DNA from: Stichopus chloronotus
Lineage: Eukaryota; Echinodermata; Holothuroidea; Aspidochirotida; Stichopodidae
DNA length: 64,000 nucleotides
Assembly: GCA_021234535.1 (NCBI GenBank)
Contig: CM037840.1
Coordinates: forward strand, 27,285,020 to 27,349,019
Direction of reading: 5' to 3'
Under the pieces are notes generated by a model, which searched no databases, was not told the origin of the DNA, and saw only the letters and a program-made list of their open reading frames with translations. The first letter of the stretch is position 1. Each line of letters opens with the position of its first letter. Below are positions 36,101 through 51,100 of the stretch, in pieces. A program made the position numbers and the translations under genes.

Positions 36101-39100
36101 CCAATATCAAAAGCAAAAAAAGAAAAAAATCACCAGGCAAAGAAAATTAAAAGAGAGAAAACAAACCAAGAACAGCTGTCGAGAAACTGCATGTGTTTAA
36201 CATGAGAATCATGCCTACCGGTCTGTTTGTCTGTCTGTCCGTCTGTCTGAAAGTCCTTTCTTGATTCTTTAACTTTGCAGTCATTTTTAACTGATCAGAT
36301 TTCTTATTAAGGTTCGTCCAACGAAATGGTCGGAATTGATTCAAATACAAGCTCAGCGCAGTAGATGCATAGGGATCATCAACGAAAGCTCATTAGTGCC
36401 ATGAGAAAATATTACTTAATCATTACAGATTATTAACCTGTAATATTGTTACAGACTATACGTCTCTGTGGTAAAATATTAATTATCTAATACTCATTAC
36501 TAATCAGAAATTATCAATCAGTATTTACAGATTTTTGAATCTCTAGCTACAGATTAATGATCTGTATAATTGATCATTTTTTTTTATGACACCGATGGGC
36601 TTCCGAAATTTTCCCTATGCTTGTCCAGCGTATGTATGTCAATGAGATATAACAGGCAGGAGGATACTGCATGGCGAACACGACAACTTCGTAACACTTG
36701 TATTTCTGTAAGTCGTTGCGTGAAATTGCAAAACACTTTCTAATGGTTCTGCAGCTTTTATGTTGTGTTGTTTATAGAGGAAAGGCTGTTGTTGTACAAT
36801 CAAGCCACTCAACTTGCATGTTCTGGGCTGCGAATTTGGACAAACCCAATGGTCACATCCCGTGCCCGTTCCAATCAGCTTATAATGTCTCGTGACGCAA
36901 ATAAAGGCGACTCCCTCAATAATGACATCGCTTTTCTCTCCGGTCTTCCCCATTTTAAGTAGTTTCAGAAATTCAATCGTATGTTTGTGTCTTTCGCAAC
37001 GTAGTAAGTAGTTTCGTTCAGTTCTTGACGCCATCTGAAAAAGGTCGCTGTATTTCGAAATATATATACCACTCACTATCGTAATTAAGCTTTAGTCTGA
37101 TAAATTCTCAGAGACCCAGAATTTACTTTTTTTTTTCCTAACACATGTACGTAGACTTTACATCGTCAAAGTGCCTAACACGACACTATGATGGTGCCAT
37201 ATCATATTTGCACCAATTACTGCATCAGTTCAGTATCAGTACATTTACAAAAGAGGTTAGATTTTGACCAATCGCAATGACGTTTCAATAAACGCCATGA
37301 GCCTGCATTGTGCATCCATTTAGTTCTGTGCCACCGTCATCCTCAAGGAAGTTACACTTGTCGTCACCTATTATGGTGTAGTTTTATAAGACCTCACGCA
37401 GCTGGTTTATACTGCCAGGCATTGACGGGCTGAAAACACACGCATTAGACCAAAGCACAGGCCTACTTATAACACAACAAAGTATGCTCTTGCCCTGTAA
37501 ACCAAAGAGACGGAGTATCACGTCACGTTGGTGAAACTTCTCCATACTTTAAAATGAGAAAAGTGCATTGCCAAGCAGGATTATTTTGTTTACCTTCAAC
37601 AGAGTAAGAAAGTTAGCAAAAGGTCCCTGGAGAGAGTCAGAATAACATGTAAACTTTTCAAATTCAGAATTCACAGTGACTTGTGTTTTTCTCCCCCCCC
37701 CCCCCCTTTCCTTCCCATCTCTGGCCCTTTCTGTCTTCTGTAAACGTCCCAGCCCCACCGACGATATCAAATTGTCCTTCTGACATCGTTCTGTACCCGA
37801 ACGAGACGACAGGTGAGGCAGTCGCCTTCTGGAATCCCCCGGTCGCTGAAGACGACGATGGGCCTGTCTTCCTCATAAGTCAACCTCCATCTCCTGGTAT
37901 TTCCGTTCCCTCTGGATCAAACCGTTCTGTGGAATACATTTATTCGGATCTTGATCACAATCAAGCAGTCTGCGCATTCAACATCATCGTCCTCGACCTT
38001 GGTAATTATACTTTCTATTCATTGACTTCTTTCATTTTATTTGAATATTCATTTATGAATAAACATATACTCGTCTGCATCGTCATCTATAAATAAACAT
38101 GTTCATTCCGCGTTATTATGCATGAAAGGGCAGCTAGTGTTACCTTAACCTCATCGAGCACTTCGCAAAGTTATTTTAGGCAGCACGACTTCCTTACTTT
38201 CCTTTTCATATAAATCCATATATATATTTATTTATATACCCAACCTTGATATTGTACGTGATCTTACACAAGGATGTAAGGGTCAACATATTTCTTGTTC
38301 CAATGTCCGAACCAATCGGCGAAGCAATCTTTTAACGTACGACATTTTAAATTTGGACAAAAAATATTGTCTTCCGTTCGTTATTTGGTCAACTTTTGAC
38401 TCGATATTTTACTTAGATATGAGAAGATGGTTTAGATGGTTTAGATGATCTGACGATTTAATCTTGAACCTGATGAGGTGTCACGTTCGAAATAGTCTTT
38501 AATCTAGTAACAACTAATAACTGGAGCTTTTTAGAAAGTTTATTGCACCTTGGTTAAATAAAGGCATCCATACCACGTAGTTAACGCAGGCTCAGAACTA
38601 GCAGAAATAGAAATAACGCGTGCCCTTTTCATCCACCCACCCCCCCCCACATGATCCCCGCCCCACCATGCCCTCCACAAGGATATATCGTATAATTACC
38701 GTATCGTGATGTCATTCACATGACAGCCTAAGTGGGCCCTGTGCATGTGAGAATTTTCAGTGTTTGGAAGTTACCGAGCATGCAGTTATTTCGTGTGCTT
38801 TGTGTGACAAGTTACCTCACCGCTGACAGGTTATCCAATTTTGAAACGTAAATTTCATATTCTGAGAAATACCAAAGCACTGTTTCAGATTTACTTTCGG
38901 CGTGTGATCATTGCGTGCCACTGATCACGTCCTCTAAGAGGGTCTCCATGTTTCACATACAAAAAGGAACATTAGAAATGAGAATAATCAATGACTCAAT
39001 TTGGTTTCGGAGAAATCGTGATTAGACACATTTCTCACTTAGGACAATTAATGTGCACAGAGTCAATGCAAGTCAGGGTGAAAAAATGAAAACTTTTGAC

Positions 39101-42100
39101 CGTTTTCATGACTATTGGATGTAAAACGGGACTACTTGTGCTAATTGTAAGCATTGTCATGTGGTTTTATACTTCACACAATCCTCACAACTTTATTGAT
39201 ATCAACTCAATGGTCCTTTTTAAATCTTGAACTGGTATCTACAGTGGAATAAACATTTTTACACCCCCCACCCCCTCCCCCTCTACCGATAACCACACAG
39301 GTAAATCGCTGTGTAATTACAAAGATTCCTTGCCCACTCTGGAATACTATTAAACAAACATGACAGTCCGGAACATCCACTATATTCAGGGTAAATATTA
39401 TATGTTTGTTTTATGGAAAAAATCTTTCTTTTAATAACGATATTTATGGACACAGAATTATGGATTTTTCAAAGTTAGACAGGGCGGTAGCCTTCAGTCT
39501 TTAAGGAATCAATTTCTCGTAGATAGAAATTCGGCGGTAATTCTTTGATCAGGAATATTTTGTTAACCCAACAGTTAAAAAAAAAAGTAAATTTCTTTGT
39601 ATGGGATATTTTGTGCATATAAATGGGACAATTCCCTTATAAGGGAACAGCCCGATGATCCAAAGTGTAACGCCATTAGAAGAATTTAAAACCCACCATC
39701 ATCATCGTTATCAGCTTATGCTTCGTGGCTCTCTACCTGTGGCCACGGATGAAAACATTATATGTTTGTCTCCTTTCTAAAATCAACAAATAACGACAGC
39801 CGATGTCCATCAAGCAGATATGCCGTTCTAAATTTAGAGAATAGGTAAACAGTCTGAAGGAATTACATAACGGAATCGCTTAAGGTGATCATGTTTAGCA
39901 GTATCTCATTAACTAGATAGAATGTACCCATCCTCAGAATTAACAACATTACAATGAGACTCAGAACAAAAGCATCACGGTGGTTGTTCAAAGGTTTTTT
40001 TTTAAACTTTAACTATTAAGTTTATTTCAATCTATGAATATGCAATTAAAGAAATAGTTGTGGACAGATTAAAAGGATTGGGGACTGGGGAGTGACGACA
40101 AGAAGCTCGGTGTACGTTGCCACCCCTTAATACCAAATAAAAAGAAAAATAAACTAAACGGTTACGTTTGTTTTGTTTACGTTACAACCACAGTTCTCTA
40201 TGTACTAACGTGTGATGGTGCGTGTGTATGTGTTCTACGTTGTGATATGTTGTATGTATGTTATTTGTTGAGGAAAAAGCAGCAATTGATGAAAGAACCG
40301 TAATTTCTCAGAGCATGCAAGGTTTATGCTGAGATAAAATAATCCGATAGGCGAAAGGGATACATATTTCCAATACAGAGTAGAGCAATTTACTCGAAGG
40401 GGGACATGGGCCGTCCTTTAAAAATGTCACTCAGCTTACTGTAGAAATTTGAAGAAGGAAAAGATTGAAAATTAATGGCCAAACTGAGTTTAATCGTGTA
40501 GCTTTGTTTCTTTATGCCGTATGTGCAGGTTGGTCCACTCCCATTTTCTATGTTTCCCGAAACCACACCACCCCCTCAATCTTCTCTAAGGAATCCTGAT
40601 CCCCCTTCGGCTGAAGTGTAACTATCGTAGTGCACCTGCTTAGTGAGCACCTGCTTGAGCAATGGTGACGTTTTAGAGCGTCTGCATCTTATACCCGGGT
40701 AAACCAGACCCACATTACGCCAACACCCTGTTCTGAAATTGCCACATGGATCAAAAGTTTAAGAAAAGCTCCACCTTCGTGACTGTCACGGCGACAAAAT
40801 ACAGCACATATCAACTATGAACTTCATGGTCATTATTAAATCGGGATAGGAAAATGTTGTATTAACTTAACAAGAAACTCAAACCAACGGAATCTATAAT
40901 TCCCTTTACGTGGTTACCCTGGTAATGAGTATCCCAATTGAAATACTGCACAAGGTAACAATAGTCTATACTAACATTTCAGTGCAACCGTCACACACCT
41001 TTTGCCATAGTAGTGCCGCTCTGGACGTGAACTGATGTATTACTATAGGTAACACTTTGGTATCTGTGTATTATAGGTTATATTGCTTTCATAGAATTAT
41101 ACAGCCTTGATTGATTAAACAAACGGATGAATATCCATGCACACGTTTGTTTACTCTACTTGATACATTCATGTACAAATACCACATAACCGTGGTACTG
41201 AAATAATGATGGACATATGAGGAACGTACCGTGGACCAAAGCAAAGCCACCTTATGAAAGCAATCAGAACGAGGAAGAGGATACAACGGAAACAACTTGG
41301 GTTGGCAAATGTCACATTTTCATAATAACATCAATAATAAACGACTTCAATTTGAACTTTTGGAGGTTTAACAAAGTTTGTTCAAATGTAACGAGGGCTT
41401 AACCTTGGAAACCAGTCGTTCTCTATACAATACATCATCCTTTGTTGAGTTCATATCCCTGGACGTCGTTTGACGTTCACGGCATCCAAAGGTCCACATC
41501 CTGGAATGATGAAATCAATAATGTTTGCACTGAAATGCCTCTATAAAAATTATGACGGAAACAATCAAATAGGCATCTGTTTTTTCAACACTTTTTTGGA
41601 TTTTAAATGATTAAAAATAGCTTTGATTAACTGAACCTTTAAGAATACAAAAATAAAAAAAGTAAAACAAAAACAAAACTAAATGCAATTGCCTTAAGGA
41701 AGTTTCATGGATCGCTGAAACTAGGTTATGTTATAAAAAGGTTGATAAAACTATTGTTTCAATGATCTTATTGACTCGAGCAAACAAAGAAAATGAACAT
41801 TGTTACTTTCCAAATGCCATGATTCGGCGAACCACTTGCACATGGAGCTCATAGGTAACTTAAAGGTCAGCTCTCACTTCTTTTTTAATAGAGTGGCAAC
41901 ATCTATTTTTTTTCTGTCAACTATACTTCCACGTTAGTGCATTAATTTGTTGAGGTCGAATGTATACGCCCTGAGATACGTTTCATCAAACGCTTTAACC
42001 CTGTGAAGTTGTTTTGTTATCTCCTTGTGCATTGTTTCTCTTGCAGCCAATGATTAAAGTTACTTACTGTACTTTTTTAATTTCGTTGAAGAAGGTTCCA

Positions 42101-45100
42101 GGGTTACGGAAAAAATCCTAATAAATTCGTATTCTTTGTACTCCTTCAATCAACCAGTTATGCTATTTTCTGCATTCTTTCTTGTTTGCTATTGTTGTTT
42201 CATATCACAATAAAGGGTGAAAGGATGAAAGATATAATGTTTAAGAAGACCGAGGTCTTTGATAAGTCCAGCTCTGCTCACATTGTCCACGTTAGTACCG
42301 TTACTTACAGCTTTTGTTGCTAAAGTTAAAGTGTGTACGTGTGGCACTGTGGTGTCAGAGATTCGTAATTAAGCTTGTTACTTCGTCTGATTGCTACTGT
42401 GATAGTACCGTACATGTAAATATTTGACATCGGCAGTGCAATTCATTTTCTTAAAGACCTATCAATTACTTGTCCGGGTGATATTCAGCGAAGCACAGAC
42501 GGTCAAACGGACACGGTGGTCGTCACGTGGGAAGAGCTCACCGTTCCAGCTGCCACTGATTATCGGATAGCCGGTACCCACATCTCTGGCACACCGTTTT
42601 CTATAGGGATTACCGATGTGAGTTACACCTTGCTTGACCAGAGCGGAAACAGAGTCGCAGATTGCTCTTTTCAAATCGAGATTCTCGCATATGAAGGTAA
42701 TATTAACAAATTGCTAACTGCTTGAGTAATTTTAATGTTTAAAAATATGTTATTTTCATCTTCGTTTCGTTTCGATCCCATCAAGAGTCTGTATACTTTA
42801 CCGTATTATTTATGCGATTATGTTCATGTTTGAAGACCATCCTGCAACTAAGTGTTGACATCCTTCCTGGAATATTAGACGATTCCTTTCACGGGGAACT
42901 GATATAGCTAACTACAGTTAAAAAAGCAAAATAAAACACCCACCCAGTAATGTTCGTATGTCAGTTCCACTGGCACCGGTGTTTCACGTGAACACAGCCT
43001 ATTCAACATTCGAAGTGATCTTAATGTAATGTTCAATCAATTGATAAAAACCCAATAAAAGCATCAGGCACCATTTCCACCGGTAGAGCAACATTAGGTG
43101 ATGGTGCTAGATTTTCACACATGAGAATAAAGGCGCCTGAAGTGTAAAGGTACCTCAAGTGTTTATTGTTTAAAATATCATAGTGAAATCAATCAATCAA
43201 GAAAGCAATTGCATCTTATACTGTCTCGATAAAATATTGTAAAAACCCATCTTAAGTACGTTACGTCTGTGACTCCACAGCGCCCTCGTTGGTCTGTCCT
43301 CCCGATATGACGGTATACGTCACCACTCCAGAAGACTCCGTTGAGGTGACCTGGCAAGCACCAAATGCCCCCACGGCGGGGCAGTCTCTCACAGCTTCAA
43401 GGGACCCTGGCTCTTTCTCTTTGGGGGTCCATGAGATAACCTATTACCTGTTCGACAGCGTACGTCTACTGGCTTCGTGTTCCTTTTTTGTACATGTTGT
43501 GGAAGGTGAGATCTCTGTAAATCATGATCTGTCGAGTAATGATCTGTAGAGGATTGCTCAGTTTTTTTTTTTGTTTTTGTTTTTTGTTTTTAATCATTAG
43601 TGTTATTCTGATACAAATTGGCTATCACTCCGGCAAAGTCGGATTTGACACACGGTTGACCCGAGTAGACCTATACCTTTATGAAGACGGGCAGAGGAGG
43701 GGAGGGGGTGGAATCCTCCCATTTTCACTTCAGTAAGATTTTCTAATAGTCTTTTAAAGTCAGGAATTTTTTTTTTTACCAATCTTCCAGAATGGAAAAA
43801 GCTCCAGAAGGTGTGAAAATGTGATCTTACCTAAACTTTTGCGTTATTAAATGTTTGAAACTTTCATCTTATAAGTGTTCCGTCTCATTCTGTTTTTTTT
43901 TTTCTAATTTTATTTGAGAGGGATCGGGGAGAGGAGAGGCTCTCTTAGGGTGCTTCCCTTATATAATGACGTGTAATGTCATTCCCGCACTAAATCGTGT
44001 TTACATTTTGATCTGTCCACGTTTGCTTTGTTTCTGAATAAAGTTGAGGATTTAGCCCCGCCGATGCTTGTTGGCTGTCCAACCGAACCCATTACAGAGA
44101 CGGTTGGTCCCGGAGAATCGTCTACCACTGTAGACTGGGCGGAACCAACACCAGCAGAACATCCCGTTCCTGTGCAAGTATTTTCGAGTCACTTGCCTGG
44201 TGGCGTATTTCATGTCGGCCAATCCATAGTCACTTATACCGTCGTTGATGAAAACGGAAACACGGGAGATTGCTCATTCATTGTTCAAGGTATGAATCAT
44301 GTGACGATGAGAGGCTTACTTGCAATTTTGGGCCCACGTTTCGATTCACACCCTTGTTTACACAGACTATACTCCCACGGTAATACAAACCGCACTTTTC
44401 TTAACCGCAAATCTGGCAAAATCAGTACATTAACTAAAAAACAGTATGCTTCGTCAGTTTGGATCTGGGCCAAAATACACGTCTGCCGCTGAAAACTTCA
44501 TTTCCCACATGAATATATCAATATATGATACGCGATATGATGAGCAATAGAAGCTACTACTGACTAACATCACAAGACTTTCCGGGTGAAATGTCAAGGA
44601 GACACTTTAGTTCTCGAAACCTGTTTTACAGCTACCCTGAGGGTACAGTCAGGGGGGTACGGTAGGAGGTGTGTAAACCAGGAAGTGCGATATCATGATT
44701 TCAGTTTTAAAGGCAAGATATGAATATATCCATGATCATCTCTCTAGTTTCGATCAGATGCTGTTCTGATCAATCACATGAGATCAAACACGTTTGAGGT
44801 TTGCGTACCCCCACTTCATTCATTCACAACTACTACTGCTGGGGATGAGCAACATACAAAAGTCAGTCATCGTCACAACTACTAGCTCCTGCTCGAAGTT
44901 TTACTCGAAGGGTACTTGAAACTCAAAGGTCACCTATATCAGCCGTGCTTCCACACAAGGCAATTTGGTCAACTGCATGGGATCTTATATTTTATATATA
45001 TATATATATATACATATATATACATATATACACATATATATGCATATATATATACATATATATTGCATATTGTATATATATGTATATATATACAGACGCG

Positions 45101-48100
45101 AGTTGCTGCTTTGGAGTGATTTATCATTTTTTTTTTAATCTGACCGACCACCGGCGGTCAAGTATGACTAATTTTGTTTTCTTGTCATAATTTCAGAATG
45201 ACAATATTTCTGATACGAAAAAAGGGGCATCACACTGACATCAGGATGTTTTCACACCTTCACGTACGCCCATTATCTAATCACGACTGCCCCTATTCAC
45301 AAAGTCTTTTCCCTCTTGCAATACTCTTTTTATTGACAGTTTTGCCTTTCGTGGACTCAGTGCCCCCAACAGTCACCGGTTGCCCAACCCACATTACCCT
45401 TTATGTTTTCCCTGGAAGTCCTGATCCTACGGCAGAATGGAACATTCCGACTGCAGAAGATGACTACGGTGACGCACGACTCGTCCATGACTCAAATCAA
45501 CCGGGTGATGTGTTTCCGAGAGGGCTTTCCGTAGTAACGTACATTTTTGAAGACCAATATAATAACACCGCCTTCTGCTCTTTCTCTATTTCTGTGAATG
45601 GTAAGTCGGAAGTGATACGCAATCGAGTCACCAACAAATAATAACCTATTCAATACGTACATATTCGGCTGCTTCTAGGCTATTTTGACCCACGTTTTGC
45701 TTGCATTTAGATTATTCCATCTTGCCTATATAGGTCAATGTTAATATTATAATACCATCAAGATGCAAAATAGATTGAGCTGTAATTTTGGTCCGTGCTT
45801 AAATTCCGGGTTATTTTAACTGTGCTTAATGTCCATATTTGAGATGAGAATTGGAGTAAGGTCCTTAAAATGTGAAATTATCTCTAACGACACTTTTACT
45901 TGGGATTCTTACATCGTACCTGAGGCAATCGTTGTGTTTAAAATTGATTGAGTCTAGCTAAAATAAAAAGAGAGTAATGTAGGGGGAAGAGTTGTAACCG
46001 GACCGACGTAACGTCTGCAAATATGCGTTACAGTCCTGCAAACACTGACTGCAGATGTGCAGTCATTGGGGCCTCCCCCCAGGTTCTGGAAACCGTAATC
46101 TTCACTCGGGACAGATCTTTGACTTACTTACCTTTCAGGCAAAGGACATTTCTTAAAGGGAAATAGGTCGTTTGTTTCACAGAAAACATATATATTATTA
46201 AAACCAATGTTTGTGGGCATAGAATGATAGATTATTCAAAACAACGAAGGACAGCAGTCTTCTTTTCAAGAAATAAGTTTCTCACAGATAGAAACTCAGT
46301 TATTTGTTGCTAAACACTAATTTGTTCACCCAAACTTTTCAAAATTCAAATGATACATCTTCCGTTGATCATCACGTGTATAATCTTTTGAGGAGATGAT
46401 GCTTCGGCAGGTGTTTATCGATGAGACTGGATGGTTTAAAAATGACGAAAGCTATTTCTTTTGTATGCCATGTTGGTGTATTCTAAACGCCCTATTTCCC
46501 TTTAATTCGGTGTGGTTTTGGAGATTGAATGTCCCTGAGTTCTGTAGCACTCATCAATCCTGTTATCACAGGAAATTTTGGCCATAATTGTGCTATTACT
46601 TAAGTTACAGAAATATTTCGCAGAACTGGTTGGTACACGCAGTCACATATGACGCAGCAAAGGTTCTTTCTGCATCATTTCAACTTTTTAAGATTATCAG
46701 TACATTTTTGGTAATACAATTTGGCAATACACATCGTACATTATCCGAGACATTTGATGAATGCATTTGCATTAACTATATTACACATTCACCTAGCGAC
46801 ATGTTCTTTTTTTCTGATCTTCAGAGATTCCAGAACCATTTCTTTTCAACTGTCCTTTTGTGGTCAGGGTCAACGCTGAATTTGGGTTGAGAGGCAGCGA
46901 AGTGACGTGGGAGGAACCATTTGTGACTACATCTTTAAACCGTCAGAATCTGACGAGGTCTCATCCTCCTGGGTCTTTCTTTCCGGTTGGAATTTCAACT
47001 GTCACTTATTCTTTCACATTTCCAGAAATTCCAGGATACTCTCTAAACTGTACATTCATTGTAAACGTCATGGCAGGTGAGTTTTTTCCTTTATTATTCA
47101 GTGCAAGTTTTGGTATCGAGGACAACATTCACCAACTGCTGCTGTTGAAAGACTGAGGGGATTCATATTTTTCTTCGTTACAACGGTTACGTAAGACAAT
47201 GGCTAGCTTATCCAACTGATAAAGTTGGATGGTGACGTACCTTAGTGGGACAGGGTCCAGTACAACTATAGCTACAACTATTTCCGACACTCATATTTAC
47301 TTAATTTTCTTACTACGTTACGAGAATTTACTATACACATTCTCCTCTTAAGTCGGTTAATTATCTTCCTGTGGTGTACTTTAAATGATGAATAATAGAT
47401 AATTGTATATGTAGTTGCTGTCAAAAAATGTTATTATTCCGCTCTTAAACCTTCAATACCAATAAACTTAATCGATCTGTTCGATAGCCAATCATGTGTG
47501 GTTGTTGGAAGGAATTTAAGGATCAGCACGGAGTTGTTACTGTAATTTCATTACGAGACATCTCACTGCATACAGAACATCCGCCGTGAGTCACAGATGT
47601 ATATACCGTGAGTCTCGGGAGGTTTGAATGTGTCGGTAAGAGACCGGGAAATAGTGAGCCGCGATTAAGTACCAACGAGGGTACGTGTTACCGCACTTGA
47701 AATTTCGAGTATAACAGATGCAAAACCAAAAATGAAACTTAAAAATTTTTATGACGAGAAGTGCTAAAAATTGAAATTCATCATCTACTCAATGAGCATC
47801 TAACAATTTAACGTCGTTCGAGGTAATTTACAGAAGACCCTTCGCAATATCAGCTGTCTGTTGTGACAGTTCTCTAGATGGAAACCGCATGGTTGAAATA
47901 TTGTGACCTCAGGAGAACTACTATACGTTTTGAATCACATTCACATTAGCCTGTTGTGCTGCATCTTGAGGATGTATGCTGGGTAATTATCTGATTGTAT
48001 CTGGTCCCAGTCTCTGTAAAATCCTTCCGTTATTGACATGCGGCAACAATTGTATGAATGTAATATTGTATTAACATATACTTCCCCGCAAATCGTCCTC

Positions 48101-51100
48101 TGTTTATACAAGGAAAGGCGAATCTGTAGGGACTTAAATAGGATGACCGCAATGGTGTACCAGCAACGGCGATGTTCCAAAGGTGAATTAGTGGCATGAT
48201 TTCGATACAACCATAGGCCACTTGTTTGAAATTGTGTGTATATTTCGTGCCTGTGGGAAGGTGTACGATCTCAAGGAGACGCAGTTACTTCGAATGCTCG
48301 AAAATTGTTGATGACGAATCATCCACCTCGTCCTCCATCCTACCCCCTCAATTCCCCCCACCCCACCTTTAAAGTGTTTGATAACAATAAGCAGTAAGGT
48401 ATTTCAAGTTGCTGAGATAAGTTATAAACAAGTGAAAAGATTTAAGGTAAAAGTAAAGTTACCATGACTCAGCAAAAAACTACCACGTTCTTCAACATCA
48501 AAGTCATGATTAACCAATCCGTTTTCGGGGACAACTGAACCTTGGTCATATCATGAATATGAATACACGTTTTCCTTCATCACTCTAGTGGATGATATAC
48601 CACCTTCGGTTCTGTACTGTCCTGGAGATATAACGAAACTAGTCAACGACCCAATGGAGACACCCACGATACGATGGAACGAGCCCGTTGTCGAGGACAA
48701 TTCCGGTATTCTCCCAGTAGCCGATCAAACCCAGGTTTCAGGCACGGAGTTTCCAATCGGTGAAACGGAGGTCGTCTACAATTTCAAAGATGAATCGGAA
48801 AATGTGGCCGAGTGCAGGTTTCAAGTATCGATCCAATACAAAGGTGTGTATACCTCACGAAAGAACAAAATCATGTTGAAACGTATACAGCAGTCGATAA
48901 TAAATACTAAAATGAGTTTTTCAATGAAACAGTTACAATAAATTGTCTTGGTTGAACTTTTGTGGCTACCAAAAGGTTTGTAAAAGTAAGAGGAATTGCA
49001 ATGAAAGTCTCGTGTTAAGTTTTGTGTCTACTTACTGACGGTTCGAACAGATCTGCGTTCCATGTTGTAGGATGGAACTAAACCATCATATATGCTCAAC
49101 ATGATACATCTTTGTGATCATAGAAGAGCAAACGGATGAAAGTGGATCAAATGGACCTTTCTTGATTAAAGTCACAAAACTTTTGTCGGTCCAAGACATA
49201 AAGAGGTATACATACGTTCCCAAGTTAACCTGTTAGTATACCTGTTTGTGTCACATCACCTCCGTTCCGGATGTGGAACGCCATACATCATGCACGTTCC
49301 ACGGAAAGATAAATTAGTAAATACATGACCTCATGTGACCTTGCGCTCATTTGACTTGTTCTTTTTGCAGTGAATTTTATTGTTATTAACGTTATCATTA
49401 TTATCATTTTATGCCTTAATGTGTTTCCTTCAGAATGTTTATGGCTGGGCTGAGTTATTGCTAACAAGCGTTTTGATTACTTCCCAACCAATGATGATGA
49501 CCGGGCGAGGTACATTTCGAGGGAAGGTGGTGTTTAAATATTGGTATCTATCATGGTCTGTTTACGAGCTCGTCACTTGATAGCCATCAAGATTGTAATC
49601 CTTTCTGAAAAAAAAAACACCGCTGTAACTCAAAGACAAATGTTTGTAAGGCAAAACCATGCTGTGACTGTTCAAGACCTTCTCAAGCAGTTTACGTAAA
49701 GACATTGATGATGTTGGGTGTGATATTGTCAAACCATGTCATCTGATCTGTCCCCCTCCAGTGTCTTGGCACTCATTCTGCCAAAAAAAAAACGAAAATA
49801 ATGAATTGACGAGCGGTCCGGAGACCTCCTCGTGTAACTGTTTTAAATGGTAAAGCTGACGGGGAATCAGGTTTCTATGAAGTGTGCCTTATTTCCTCCC
49901 ATTTTCTCTCACATGTGATCAAGCAAAGAATGAGCATGTAACATTCTTTTCGAAGGACATGGGGTAGCTCATATGACTGGCGCTTTCATGAAAAACCTGC
50001 CACTGGTTAGATGTTCCCTCTCGGTAACCTCAAAAGAAGAAAAGAAAAATTGTAAGGCAACAGCTTCTTGTGACGGTTTCTTGAAATGGCTTCCTAACAA
50101 ATAGATATTTGAGTAAATGAGTGAAAAATCCGTCTTTGCAAATTACTGGACTATCTACAATCCGAAAACCTTGTTGATCAAGCGGAGAGTTTTGTAGTGT
50201 TTCAGTTTGAAATCATTTTCTTTCACATATTTTCGTTTACGAATATAGGGTGGCTGCACGTTTGCGTTTGTGCGTCTTTATATAATTAGACCAAATTTAG
50301 CACACCAAATCGATAAAAATTGGTAGATAAAAGGATCGTTGATCAACATTGGTAGGACTTACACCTGTTGTTCTTGCGTTTAAAATAGTCATTTCAATCA
50401 AATTCTGAATCAAGTATACAACTCAATCTCTCCCAACAGCCGCTGCAGTGATACTTCCGGTGACCTTTGTCGTTCAGGAAGTGTATTCGGATGATCTAAG
50501 TAATACGACAAGTGACGCATACACAGCATTCGGCCAAAGCTTAACCAACGCGGTGAGTCCTTTACGATTTACAAGATAACTGATTCTTCCAACCCCCAAC
50601 CTCTTCTTCTGTAATAGTGACCGACCCTCGTTGCTGCATTTATTCTTGAATGTTAAATTCCATTGTAGAACATGCGATCTCTAATCAAACTCCAGAAATG
50701 TTTGCCTTCTAAAATGGTCACCGACAGACCTCCTATATGTGTTTATGGGTGTCGGGCAGGTGGACGTGTTTGTTTTTCATACGACATCAAGTTTATAAAC
50801 ACATCGTCAATTTCACTGACGCACACGCAGTAGCGTGTGCACGATTGCAGCGGTGGGGGCACAACTCCCCCCCCCCCCCCGACTGACAAGTATAGGAGTG
50901 CCACTAGGAACCGAAAGTGAGCACTTGGGGCTCAGGGGACCGCGTTAGGGTGCCGATGGATGGGTCCAGGGGCACAGCCTCGGTGGAGGTCCATGGGCGA
51001 AACCCCCGGGAACTCTAGCAATATAAGGTAACAAGAAAGCCTCGAATTGCTTTTAGAGCCCTTATTGATCAGGTTTCTTTCGTTTCAGATTTAGCGAAAC

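Noticed and set aside
36639..37076. 145-codon frame on the minus strand
   Set aside because: The length is compatible with chance in 64 kb. No domain, no splice context and no composition change; it lies inside a receptor intron.
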